Shown here: positions 18,703 to 28,234 of the stretch, one piece after another | Layout of the letters: each line of letters starts with the position of its first letter | Position numbering within the stretch: position 1 is the stretch's first letter | NCBI GenBank assembly: GCA_013141115.1 | Contig: JABFRP010000003.1 | Coordinates: forward strand, 558,001-622,000 | DNA length: 64,000 bases | Source of the DNA: Ferruginibacter sp. | GTDB taxonomy: Bacteria; Bacteroidota; Bacteroidia; Chitinophagales; Chitinophagaceae | Reading direction: 5' to 3' | Made by a program: the position numbers and the translations under genes | The notes under the pieces: model-generated | Seen by the model: only the letters and a program-made list of their open reading frames with translations | Told to the model about the DNA's origin: nothing | The model's database searches: none

Positions 18703-21489
18703 ATGAAAAATTGTTTTTTTAGTATCCTGTTTTTAAGTTGTAGCATGGTATCATTTGCGCAGCAAAACCATTACAGCAAAAATGCAGATGGTATAACGGT
18801 TTACCCAACGGATAAAAATATAAAAGCTGTTCAGTTAAAAATATTCAGCAATGCTATTATACAGGTACAATCATCGGCAAATAAAATACTGAAGGCCGAT
18901 ACCAGTTTTATGATAGTTGCAAAAGCTGCGACAAATGACTTTGCTGTTACAGAAGACGCATCAACAGTAAGCCTTGCAACAACAAGCATTAAAGCAGTGG
19001 TTGCAAAAGCTACAGGCCTGGTAAGCTTTTTTACAAAAGACGGTAAACCTGTTACCAAAGAGTTGGCTAAATCACTTTCACCGGTGCAATTAGAAAAATC
19101 ATCTTCTAATGTTATCATGCAGCAGTTTGCTTCTCCGGCAGATGAAGCTTTGTATGGCCTGGGGCAGCACCAGCAGGGCATCATGAATTATAAAGGCACT
19201 AATCTTACGCTGTACCAAAACAACACCGAAGTATTTATTCCTTTTTTAGTATCTAATAAAAACTATGGTATTCTGTGGGACAATTATTCTATTACTGAAT
19301 TTGGCGATGGCAGAACGTTTAAGGACATCAATTATTTAAAACTGTTTGATAAGGAAAGCAGGGAAGGAAATTTATCAGCCACCTATCTTTCCAAACAAGA
19401 TGAAACAAAAATTTTTACCACAGAAAAAGCCGGCACCATTGATTACGCCGATCTGGAATTGATGACGCATTTGCCTGCCGCTTTTAAAATGGAAGATGGC
19501 AAAGCCATTTGGGAAGGATTTGTGCAAGGCAATATTACTGGAGAATATACTTTTAAAATATGGGCCGGTGGCTATATAAAATTGTGGGCCGATGGTGAAT
19601 TATTGCTGGATCGCTGGAGGCAGTGCTGGAATCCTTTTGCAGCCTATGTTCCGGTAAAGTTGAATGCCAACGAAAAAACGGCTATCAAAATTGAATGGAT
19701 ACCGGATGGCGGTGAATCTTATCTGTCGGTGAAGGTAATGGAGCCCATTAACGAACAGCAAAAAAAGATATACCAGTTTCAGTCGGAGGCCGGCGATAAT
19801 ATCAATTATTATTTTGTGTATGGCAAAACTTACGACGACATCATCAGCGGTTATAGAGACCTTACCGGCAAAAGTCCGGTGGTACCAAAATGGACATTAG
19901 GTTTTTGGCAAAGCAGAGAGCGTTATAAAACGCAGGATGATATTTTAAATACCGTAAAAACTTTTCGAGAAAAGAAAATTCCTTTAGACAACATTGTGAT
20001 GGACTGGCAATACTGGAAAATTAATGAATGGGGTAGTCAGCAGTTTGATCCGGAGCGTTTCAGCAATCCTGATTCGATGATTGATGTATTGCACAAAAAG
20101 TATAATGCTAAGTTTATGATATCGGTATGGGCTAAGTTTTACAAGGGCATTCCTAATTTTAATTTAATGCAGCAACAAGGTTTCCTGTTAAACAAAAATG
20201 CCGATGAAGACAGGAAGGATTGGTTGGGGTATGTAAATACGTTTTATGATGTGCATAATCCTGCAGCACGTAAACAGTTCTGGCAATTACTGAACAATAA
20301 TTTGTACAATAAAAAAATTGATGCCTGGTGGATGGATGCTTCCGAACCGGATATTCATTCTAATTTATCTATCGCCAAGCGAAAAGATATTTTTTACCCC
20401 AATGCCATGGGCAGTGCCATAAAATATTTCAATAGTTATCCATTGCTTAATTCGCAAGGTATTTATGAAGGGCAACGGGCTACTAATGATAATAAAAGAG
20501 TGTTCATATTAACCCGTTCGGGCTTTGCAGGTATTCAACGTTACGGCTCTGCTATTTGGAGTGGCGATATTGGATCTACCTGGGCCGATATGAAAAATCA
20601 AATTTCGGCAGGTATAAATTTCTCTATGTCGGGTGTGCCTTACTGGACCTTTGATGCCGGTGGTTTTGCTGTAGAAAACCGTTATGTGCAGGGAAAAGAT
20701 ATGGACGAATGGAAAGAGTTGCAGGCAAGATGGTATGAGTTCGGAAGCTTTCTGCCATTGTTCAGGGCACATGGTCAATATCCGGTAAGAGAGCCATTCA
20801 ACATTGCCGCAGCAAATGAAGATACTTACAAAGCGATGGTTAGTGCTATTGAAATGCGCTATAAATTATTACCTACTTTGTATTCTATTGCAGCCGATGT
20901 GCATTTTAACAATGGTAGTTTTTTAAAAGGGATGATGATGGGATTTCCGGCAGATAAAAAAGTATTGAACATCAACGATCAGTTTATGTGCGGCAGCTCT
21001 TTATTGGTAAATCCCATTTATAATTACAAAGAACGCAGCCGGAAATTGTATTTGCCTGCAGGTACCAATTGGTATAATTTTTACGATAACAAAGTATTTA
21101 GTGGCGGACAAACTATTGATGCAGCAGCACCTTTAAATAATATTCCGGTGTTTGTAAAAGAAGGAACAATTTTAGTAACCGGGCCAGTAATGCAATACAG
21201 CACCGAAAAACCTGCTGATACTCTTACGGTAACTATCTACGGTAATAAAGATGCTGTTTTTACTTTGTACGAGGATGAAAATGAAAATTACAATTACGAA
21301 ACAGGTAAGTTTTCAAAAATTAATTTTAATTATTCGGCCAAAACAAAAACGTTTACGGCAGCGGCAGTAGATGGAAAGTTTGATGGGATGTTAAGCAGCC
21401 GTGTGTTCAATATCATTTTTATTAATAACAATACTACAGTAAGCAAGTCATTAAATTATAATGGTAATAGCGTAGCTATAAAATTTTAA
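18703..21489 (+). CDS. GH31 with inserted PA14 domain, alpha-xylosidase-like, exported
   Basis: The 928-residue protein has a signal peptide (MKNCFFSILFLSCSMVSFAQ). After the N-terminal beta-sandwich comes an inserted PA14-like module (about 240-350; GEYTFKIWAGGYIKLWADG). The GH31 barrel has nucleophile Asp545 in AWWMDASEPD and acid/base Asp622 in WSGDIGSTW, then C-terminal beta domains. The PA14 insert and WWMDASEPD are features I know from bacterial alpha-xylosidases acting on xyloglucan fragments. In a mannan locus an alpha-galactosidase or alpha-glucosidase role would be expected instead, so the activity is open. The gene sits in the enzyme operon between GH3 and the GH51-like lipoprotein gene. 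Confidence 0.9.
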   Translation: MKNCFFSILFLSCSMVSFAQQNHYSKNADGITVYPTDKNIKAVQLKIFSNAIIQVQSSANKILKADTSFMIVAKAATNDFAVTEDASTVSLATTSIKAVVAKATGLVSFFTKDGKPVTKELAKSLSPVQLEKSSSNVIMQQFASPADEALYGLGQHQQGIMNYKGTNLTLYQNNTEVFIPFLVSNKNYGILWDNYSITEFGDGRTFKDINYLKLFDKESREGNLSATYLSKQDETKIFTTEKAGTIDYADLELMTHLPAAFKMEDGKAIWEGFVQGNITGEYTFKIWAGGYIKLWADGELLLDRWRQCWNPFAAYVPVKLNANEKTAIKIEWIPDGGESYLSVKVMEPINEQQKKIYQFQSEAGDNINYYFVYGKTYDDIISGYRDLTGKSPVVPKWTLGFWQSRERYKTQDDILNTVKTFREKKIPLDNIVMDWQYWKINEWGSQQFDPERFSNPDSMIDVLHKKYNAKFMISVWAKFYKGIPNFNLMQQQGFLLNKNADEDRKDWLGYVNTFYDVHNPAARKQFWQLLNNNLYNKKIDAWWMDASEPDIHSNLSIAKRKDIFYPNAMGSAIKYFNSYPLLNSQGIYEGQRATNDNKRVFILTRSGFAGIQRYGSAIWSGDIGSTWADMKNQISAGINFSMSGVPYWTFDAGGFAVENRYVQGKDMDEWKELQARWYEFGSFLPLFRAHGQYPVREPFNIAAANEDTYKAMVSAIEMRYKLLPTLYSIAADVHFNNGSFLKGMMMGFPADKKVLNINDQFMCGSSLLVNPIYNYKERSRKLYLPAGTNWYNFYDNKVFSGGQTIDAAAPLNNIPVFVKEGTILVTGPVMQYSTEKPADTLTVTIYGNKDAVFTLYEDENENYNYETGKFSKINFNYSAKTKTFTAAAVDGKFDGMLSSRVFNIIFINNNTTVSKSLNYNGNSVAIKF

Positions 21490-21499
21490 AATATTGGGT

Positions 21500-23227
21500 A
21501 TGAAAAAAATAATTATCTCTGTACTGGCTTTTGCAATTGTAAGTATAGGTGCTTGTAAAGATAAACCGAAAGCTGATGGTGGAACAGGCGGCGGTGGTGC
21601 TGGTGGCGGTGGTATAACGCCTCCCACAGATCCTGCTACGGCAAATACCATTGGGTTTTTTATGAACGATTGGCAGGCAAAAAAATTTACGGCTCCGTCT
21701 TATAATGAAGTGGTAAAGCCAACTGCCACCGCTACATCTTTTGTAACTGTAGATGCCGGAACGATTGTAACTAAAGTAGTGCCATCCATTTATGCTCATA
21801 ATGCCAATAGCTGGATGGGAGATATGATAAACGACCCTGCTTTAATGAATCATGTTACTAATTTAAAGCCCAATATTATTCGTTTTCCGGGTGGTAGCAT
21901 TAGTGATATTTATTTTTGGAATGCATTACCTGGCGCCACACCTGCAGATGCACCGGCTCAATTGCTGGATGCTAATGGTACTGCAACAGCTGCCGGTTAT
22001 TGGGTAGGAAAAAACACAGCCAGCTGGACCATCTCATTGGATAAATATTATACCATGTTGCAGCAAACCGGCAACCAGGGAATGATAACAGTTAACTATG
22101 GTTATGCAAGATATTCCACTGCCAATAATCCTGTTGCCACTGCAGCGCATCTTGCTGCAGATTGGGTACGCTATGATAATGGCCGTACCAAATACTGGGA
22201 AATTGGTAATGAATGCAATGGCACCTGGGAAGCCGGGTACAGAATAAATACAGCCAATAACAAAGATGGGCAGCCGCAAATAGTTACCGGCGCATTGTAT
22301 GGACAACACGTAAAAGTATTTATTGATTCAATGAGAAAAGCGGCACAGGATATTGGTAAAACAATTTACATTGGCACTTATATTTTAGAAGCACAGCCCG
22401 CTGCATGGCAAACTGCCACCGATCAAACATGGAATGCAGGCGTATTGCCACAGGTAAATAATGCAACAGATTATTATATCATTCATAGTTATTACACGCC
22501 TTATCAAACCAATGCTACGGCATCAGAAATTTTAACTACAGCAAGTGCTAATACAGGCGCTATGGCTGCGTTTTATCAAAACACTATTACCACCGCAGGT
22601 AATATCACTAAACCAGTTGCACTAACAGAATATAATATTACATCACAGGGATCAAAGCAACAGGTGTCGTTTATTAATGGTATGCATGCTGCTACTTTAA
22701 TGGGCGAAGCAATAAAAAATAAATATGGAATGACGGCTCGTTGGGATTTGGTGAATGGTTATAACGGAGGAAATGATCATGGGCTTTTTAATGGAGGTGA
22801 TGAACCGGGTGTTGCAAAGTGGAACCCTCGTCCTGCATTTTATTACATGTATTATTTTCAAAAATACATGGGCGACAGAATGTTGAAGTCGACAGTATTG
22901 GGCGGTGTGATGGCGTATGCCTCTTCGTTTACCAGCGGCGAAAAAGGAGTGATACTGATCAATAAAAGTACCAGTGCAGAAATAGTAAATATCAGTTTGC
23001 AAAATGCTACTGCAGGTACCAGGTTTTATTGGTACACTTTAACAGGCGGTGCAGATAACGGAGAGTTTTCGCCCAATGTGTATGTTAACGGAACAGGACC
23101 AACAGAACCCACCGGAGGGCCATCTGCAACTTATAACACTATTAAAGCCAGCAGTGCATTAACCAGCGGCGGCATTAATATATCTATGCCGGCACGTTCG
23201 GTAGTTTACCTGTCGATGGATAAATAA
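21500..23227 (+). CDS. Clan GH-A glycosidase lipoprotein, GH51-like, unassigned
   Basis: The start is taken as ATG 21500; a TTG six bases earlier adds only Met-Gly. The 575-residue protein has a lipobox SIGAC (Cys19) followed by a Gly-rich flexible tether (residues about 27-38), so it should be a surface or periplasmic lipoprotein. Catalytic signatures of clan GH-A are clear: NIIRFPGGSISDIYFWN (about 125), acid/base Glu238 in YWEIGNEC and nucleophile Glu377 in VALTEYNI. A C-terminal beta-sandwich follows. These motifs resemble GH51/GH39-type arabinofuranosidases and endoglucanases, but I cannot place it in a numbered family. It lies 10 bases after GH31 and 13 before GH97. Confidence 0.75.
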   Translation: MKKIIISVLAFAIVSIGACKDKPKADGGTGGGGAGGGGITPPTDPATANTIGFFMNDWQAKKFTAPSYNEVVKPTATATSFVTVDAGTIVTKVVPSIYAHNANSWMGDMINDPALMNHVTNLKPNIIRFPGGSISDIYFWNALPGATPADAPAQLLDANGTATAAGYWVGKNTASWTISLDKYYTMLQQTGNQGMITVNYGYARYSTANNPVATAAHLAADWVRYDNGRTKYWEIGNECNGTWEAGYRINTANNKDGQPQIVTGALYGQHVKVFIDSMRKAAQDIGKTIYIGTYILEAQPAAWQTATDQTWNAGVLPQVNNATDYYIIHSYYTPYQTNATASEILTTASANTGAMAAFYQNTITTAGNITKPVALTEYNITSQGSKQQVSFINGMHAATLMGEAIKNKYGMTARWDLVNGYNGGNDHGLFNGGDEPGVAKWNPRPAFYYMYYFQKYMGDRMLKSTVLGGVMAYASSFTSGEKGVILINKSTSAEIVNISLQNATAGTRFYWYTLTGGADNGEFSPNVYVNGTGPTEPTGGPSATYNTIKASSALTSGGINISMPARSVVYLSMDK

Positions 23228-23240
23228 TTAAAAGAGCTGT

Positions 23241-25220
23241 ATGAAAAAGTATGTAGTGTTTTGCGTAATTGCATTGGCTGTTTGTTTTAAACTAACAGCA
23301 CAAAATAAAGTATATGAATTATACGCTCCCAATAAAAATATTGTAATAACAGTTGATTTTGCAGGTCAGATAAAATGGTCGGTAAAACACCTGCAAACCA
23401 TAGTTACCTCATCAGCTGCTATTGCAATGCAAACAGAAGGTAATAAAATTTGGGGAAAAGATGTAAAAGTAATTGCTGCAAAAACTAAAACAGTAAACGA
23501 AAAAATAAAAACCGTTGCCTATAAAAAAGATACGGTGGATAATAATTATAACGAATTGCTGGTACAATGTAAAGGCGGCTACGGCCTTATCTTCAGGGCG
23601 TATAATAATGCAGCAGCATACCGTTTTTTTACAACGGTAAAAGATTCGTTGTTTATTACTGGCGAAACAGCAGGTTTGCATCTTGCAGCAAACGATACTT
23701 TATTAATTCCACCTACCAGCGATTTACGTGGCGGAGAAAAATACACTTGTTCGTTTGAAGAATTTTATACGCATACAACAGCAGCTGGTTTAAATGCAGA
23801 TACATTGGGCTATTTACCCTTACTGATAAAACTACCCGACAATAAAAAAGCGGTTTACCTGGAAACTGATATACAGGATTACCCCGCAATGTTCATCCGG
23901 AAAAATAAAACTCTTGCCAATAGTATTGAAGCAACTTTTGCAAACTACCCTGCACAGGAAAAGTTAGGCGGCTACAGTAATATTAATTATATGGTAACGC
24001 AAAGAGAAAATTATCTTGCTAAAACAGCAGGCAACAGAATGTTTCCATGGCGTGTATTAGTAGTTAGTCAGCAGGATAAAGAATTGCTGAACTGCGATAT
24101 TGTTTATCAGCTTGCTGAAAAAAATAAAATTGAAAATACCAGTTGGATAAAACCCGGTAAAGTGGCCTGGGACTGGTGGAATGACTGGAACATCAGTCAC
24201 GTTGATTTTAAAGCCGGTATTAACACACCCACTTATAAATATTATATCGACTTTGCTGCAAAAAATAATATTGAATATATTGTGTTGGATGAAGGCTGGA
24301 GCGATGATTGGGATTTGAATAAACTTAGTGATAAGATCGATCTGAAAGAATTGATCAATTATGGTAAACAAAAAAATGTAGATTTAATTTTATGGAGCAC
24401 ATGGTATGCATTGGCACAGGATATTGAAGGCTTGTGCAGTAAATATGCAGCCATGGGTATTAAAGGATTTAAAGTGGATTTTTTAGATCGTAACGATCAA
24501 AAAATGATAGTATCTGCTTATGAGATAGCCGCCGTTGCTGCAAAGCATAAATTACTGATCGACTATCATGGTACATTTCCACCGCAGGGATTGCAGGTAA
24601 CTTATCCTAACGTAATTAATTTTGAAGCAGTACGTGGCATGGAGTGGAGTAAATGGAGTGCAGATGAAAGAGTGCCGCAGCACGAAGTAACGTTACCATT
24701 CATTCGCATGATGGCCGGGCCAATGGATTACACACCGGGGGCCATGCGCAATGTTACCAAAGGAAATGCAAAAGCAAGCCATAGTTTACCGGTAAGCCAG
24801 GGCACCCGTTGCCATCAGTTGGCAATGTATGTACTATACGATGCACCATTGCAAATGCTGGCCGATAATCCAACGGTTTATTATAAAGAACAGGAGTGTA
24901 CGGATTTAATTACATCCATACCCACAACATTTAATGAAACGATTGCATTAGACAGTAAGTTGGCCGAATATGTGTGTATAGCAAAAAAAGCAAATGGTAT
25001 CTGGTATGTGGGTGGTTTAAATAACTGGGCGGAAAGAGAATTGAGTATTGACCTTTCTTTTTTACCTAAAGGAAATTATACAATAGAAATTTTTAAAGAC
25101 GGATTGAATGCCGGTAAAGATGCTACTGACTACACTGTAGAAAAAATACAAATCACCAATGAGGGCAAACTAAAAATAAATATGGCTTCCGGCGGCGGAT
25201 TTGTTGCAACCATCAAATAA
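23241..25220 (+). CDS. GH97 glycosidase, retaining alpha-galactosidase type
   Basis: The 659-residue protein has a signal peptide (MKKYVVFCVIALAVCFKLTAQ). The N-terminal GH97 beta-supersandwich runs to about 290, the barrel has WDWWNDWN and VLDEGWS, and a C-terminal beta domain starts at about 560. Asp413 in GFKVDFLDR sits where retaining GH97 enzymes carry the nucleophile, and Glu468 in VRGMEWSKW is 55 residues later, the spacing I recall for the characterised retaining alpha-galactosidase. Inverting SusB-type alpha-glucosidases differ here. It would remove alpha-1,6-galactose branches from galactomannan in the periplasm. The activity is inferred; the family call is firm. Confidence 0.9.
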   Translation: MKKYVVFCVIALAVCFKLTAQNKVYELYAPNKNIVITVDFAGQIKWSVKHLQTIVTSSAAIAMQTEGNKIWGKDVKVIAAKTKTVNEKIKTVAYKKDTVDNNYNELLVQCKGGYGLIFRAYNNAAAYRFFTTVKDSLFITGETAGLHLAANDTLLIPPTSDLRGGEKYTCSFEEFYTHTTAAGLNADTLGYLPLLIKLPDNKKAVYLETDIQDYPAMFIRKNKTLANSIEATFANYPAQEKLGGYSNINYMVTQRENYLAKTAGNRMFPWRVLVVSQQDKELLNCDIVYQLAEKNKIENTSWIKPGKVAWDWWNDWNISHVDFKAGINTPTYKYYIDFAAKNNIEYIVLDEGWSDDWDLNKLSDKIDLKELINYGKQKNVDLILWSTWYALAQDIEGLCSKYAAMGIKGFKVDFLDRNDQKMIVSAYEIAAVAAKHKLLIDYHGTFPPQGLQVTYPNVINFEAVRGMEWSKWSADERVPQHEVTLPFIRMMAGPMDYTPGAMRNVTKGNAKASHSLPVSQGTRCHQLAMYVLYDAPLQMLADNPTVYYKEQECTDLITSIPTTFNETIALDSKLAEYVCIAKKANGIWYVGGLNNWAERELSIDLSFLPKGNYTIEIFKDGLNAGKDATDYTVEKIQITNEGKLKINMASGGGFVATIK

Positions 25221-25237
25221 TAAAATACAGAAAGAAG

Positions 25238-28129
25238 ATGAAAAGGAAATTAATAATTGTAATCGTTGCCTTAATAATTACAAATAATATCTTCTCTCAG
25301 GTTAAAAATACCAGTGTTGTAAGAGAACATTTATTAATGGATTTTGACTGGCGTTTTGCTTTTGGCCATCCTTTCGATACCAAAAAAGATTTTAATACCG
25401 GCACCGGTTATTTTTCTTACTTAACTAAAGCAGCTTATGGTGATGGTGCAGCCGCAGCCAATTTTGATGATCGTTCCTGGAGAAAATTAAACCTGCCGCA
25501 TGATTGGGCAGTAGAACAGCCGTTTGATAAATCAGGAAGTTTTAGTCATGGCTTTAAAGCTATTGGTCGTAATTTTCCCAACGCAAGTGTGGGTTGGTAC
25601 CGCAAAACATTTAACATTGATAAGGCTGATGAAGGCAAACAGATCAGCATTGCATTTGATGGCGTGTTTAGAAATTCCATAGTTTGGATTAACGGATTTT
25701 ATTTAGGTGCCGAACCCAGCGGCTATACCGGTTTTGAATATAATATTAGTGAGTACTTAAATTACGGTGGCGAAAATGTAATTGCAGTAAGGGCCGATGC
25801 CACTATGGAAGAAGGTTGGTTTTACGAAGGCGCAGGGATTTATCGCCACGTGTGGTTAAATAAAACTTCGCCATTGCATGTTGCCACTGATGGATCATTT
25901 GTTACTACCAAAGTAAATAATAATGCAGCCAATGTTCATGCACAGGTAACTATCATCAATCAGTTTACTAATAACAAAACGGTTGATGTACAACAAACCA
26001 TTGTTGATGCAACAGGCAAAACTATTGCAACAGAAAATATAAAGAACATACACTTCAGTTCTTATCAGCAAAAAGATATTGCTGTAACTATTCCTGTAGC
26101 CGATCCCTCATTATGGTCGCTTGATGATCCTTACCTGTATAAATTAATTACCACCATTGTAGAAAATGAAAAAGTAATTGATCAGTACCAAACCAGTTTT
26201 GGCATCCGTACCATTCACTTTGATGCCAACAAAGGTTTTTTCTTAAACGGAAAAAATATAAAAATTCACGGCACTAATAATCATCAGGATCATGCAGGAG
26301 TTGGCGCTGCAATGCCCGATGCATTGCAGGAGTTTAGAATAAAAGCATTGAAAGATTTTGGTGTAAATGCCTATCGCTGCTCACACAATCCGCCTACACC
26401 CGAGTTGCTGGATGTATGTGATAGATTAGGCATGTTGGTGATTGATGAAAACAGATTACTCGGTGTTAGCAGCACTCATTTTAGTTACATGAAACGTTTT
26501 ATGCTTCGGGATAGAAATCATCCCAGCATCATCAGCTGGAGCATTGCTAACGAAGAGTGGGGAGTAGAGGGCAATGAACTGGGTGCAAAATTGGCTACCA
26601 CATTACAGGCATTTACAAAATCAATTGATACCACACGTGCTATCACAGCGGCAATTAGCGGTGGTTGGCAAAAAGGCATTTCAAATGTAATTGATGTAAT
26701 GGGTGTAAATTATGTAGGCCAAATTAATACCGATCAACATCATGCCGAATTTCCCAGCCAACCCATGTGGGGTACCGAAGAAGGCACCACAAGAGCCACC
26801 AGGGGAATTTATTCTGATGATTCAGTAAATCAATGGATAGCGGCTTACGATAAAAAGCCTTATCCAAATTTTTTAACTATTGAAGATGGTTGGAAACATT
26901 ATGCCGCAAGAGATTATTTAGCCGGCATGTTCATCTGGACGGGTTTTGATTACCGTGGTGAGCCTACACCTTTTGGTTTCCCTTCCATTGGATCTTATTT
27001 TGGTATGATGGATCAATGTGGTTTTGCAAAGGATAATGTATATTATTTAAAAAGCTGGTGGACAGATAAAACCACCCTGCATATTTTTCCGCATTGGAAC
27101 CACCAGGGAAAAGAAGGGCAGGAGATAAACGTGGTGGCGTACAGCAATTGTGATGCAGTGGAATTATTTTTAAACAAAAAAAGTTTGGGCAAAAAAATAA
27201 TGGAACCCAACAGTCATTTGCAATGGAAAGTGAAATACACAGCCGGAACAGTAGAAGCCATTGGTTATAAAAACGGAAAGAAAATAATTACTGATAAAGT
27301 ACAAACTACTGCTGAAGCTGTTGCAATTAATTTAGCCACAAATAAAAATGCCATCAATGCCAATAAAGAAGATATTGCAATGATAACTGTTGATGCATTA
27401 GATAAAAATAGTTTGCATGTGCCTGATGCAACCGATGAAATTACATTCAGCATACATGGCCCCGGAAAAATAATTGGTGTAGGTAATGGTAATCCCTCAT
27501 CATTGGAAGCGGATAAATATATTGAGACCATTAATGTGATAGCTATAGAAAATTTGAAAGAAAAAAGTATTGACAATATAAATGACAGTACAGTAACTGC
27601 TGAAACTTACGATGATAAACAATGGCAGCCTGCTTTTAAAGATGATCGCACCAAAGCCTTTGGCGAAAAAGTAAAAGCATTGGTGTACAGGGGCTATTTT
27701 ACATTGCCGGAAATAAAAAGTAATGATGCCGTAAGTTTTTTTTACAACAGTATTGGTAAAGAGCAATCTATTTATATAAACGGCAAACAAATTGCCGCCA
27801 ATATTTTACAAAGCGAAAAAGGAAATACTTTTATTTTGAATGCTACCCTGTTACATAAAGGCAATAACTGTATTGCTATAACGGCAACCCCGTTATTAAA
27901 AAATCAACCTTGGGATAATGTAAATATCAATCCCGGACTTTTTCAAATTGTAACACCGGCAGCCGCATACAAAAGAAAATTGTTCAGCGGACTGGTGCAG
28001 GTTATTGTACAGGCAACCGGGCAGGTAGGTGAAATAATTGTAACCGCAAATGCTAATGGATTAAAGCGGGCAACAATAAAAATTCAAACTACACAAGCGA
28101 AATTGAGACCGGCTGTTGCCGGTAATTAA
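25238..28129 (+). CDS. GH2 beta-galactosidase-like glycosidase, exported
   Basis: The 963-residue protein has a signal peptide (MKRKLIIVIVALIITNNIFSQ). The GH2 sugar-binding domain (about 30-210; LPHDWAVEQPF, GVFRNSIVWING) and immunoglobulin-like domain precede the barrel (about 325-620). The acid/base Glu439 is in SIANEEWG and the nucleophile Glu514 in MWGTEEGT. Additional C-terminal beta domains, including an Ig-like module about 630-720, make it longer than a minimal GH2. The layout is that of exo-beta-galactosidases of polysaccharide loci; beta-mannosidase is the alternative. It would trim beta-galactosyl tips or terminal beta-mannose. A 105-base gap with a possible promoter follows. Confidence 0.88.
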   Translation: MKRKLIIVIVALIITNNIFSQVKNTSVVREHLLMDFDWRFAFGHPFDTKKDFNTGTGYFSYLTKAAYGDGAAAANFDDRSWRKLNLPHDWAVEQPFDKSGSFSHGFKAIGRNFPNASVGWYRKTFNIDKADEGKQISIAFDGVFRNSIVWINGFYLGAEPSGYTGFEYNISEYLNYGGENVIAVRADATMEEGWFYEGAGIYRHVWLNKTSPLHVATDGSFVTTKVNNNAANVHAQVTIINQFTNNKTVDVQQTIVDATGKTIATENIKNIHFSSYQQKDIAVTIPVADPSLWSLDDPYLYKLITTIVENEKVIDQYQTSFGIRTIHFDANKGFFLNGKNIKIHGTNNHQDHAGVGAAMPDALQEFRIKALKDFGVNAYRCSHNPPTPELLDVCDRLGMLVIDENRLLGVSSTHFSYMKRFMLRDRNHPSIISWSIANEEWGVEGNELGAKLATTLQAFTKSIDTTRAITAAISGGWQKGISNVIDVMGVNYVGQINTDQHHAEFPSQPMWGTEEGTTRATRGIYSDDSVNQWIAAYDKKPYPNFLTIEDGWKHYAARDYLAGMFIWTGFDYRGEPTPFGFPSIGSYFGMMDQCGFAKDNVYYLKSWWTDKTTLHIFPHWNHQGKEGQEINVVAYSNCDAVELFLNKKSLGKKIMEPNSHLQWKVKYTAGTVEAIGYKNGKKIITDKVQTTAEAVAINLATNKNAINANKEDIAMITVDALDKNSLHVPDATDEITFSIHGPGKIIGVGNGNPSSLEADKYIETINVIAIENLKEKSIDNINDSTVTAETYDDKQWQPAFKDDRTKAFGEKVKALVYRGYFTLPEIKSNDAVSFFYNSIGKEQSIYINGKQIAANILQSEKGNTFILNATLLHKGNNCIAITATPLLKNQPWDNVNINPGLFQIVTPAAAYKRKLFSGLVQVIVQATGQVGEIIVTANANGLKRATIKIQTTQAKLRPAVAGN

Positions 28130-28167
28130 TTTTTTGTAACGGGCATTTATTTTTTAATGTTACATTG

Positions 28168-28198
28168 TTGCGTCGCACTCTTCTACGGCATACCTTTA
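28168..28198 (+). promoter_or_regulatory. Possible internal promoter before second GH26
   Basis: TTG at 28168-28170 is 20 bases before TACCTTTA at 28191-28198, close to the Bacteroidota TTG / TAnnTTTG pattern with one mismatch in the last position. The GH26 start lies 36 bases further. This is the only gap of about 100 bases between 13992 and 30340, which supports a secondary start of transcription, but the match is imperfect. Confidence 0.33.
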
Positions 28199-28234
28199 TT
28201 GAACTTTTATCTAAGCGATAATTAAAATAAAAAA

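Noticed and set aside
23241..25220. SusB-type inverting alpha-glucosidase
   Set aside because: Asp413 and Glu468 positions fit the retaining GH97 branch, and the locus has no starch-type companions.
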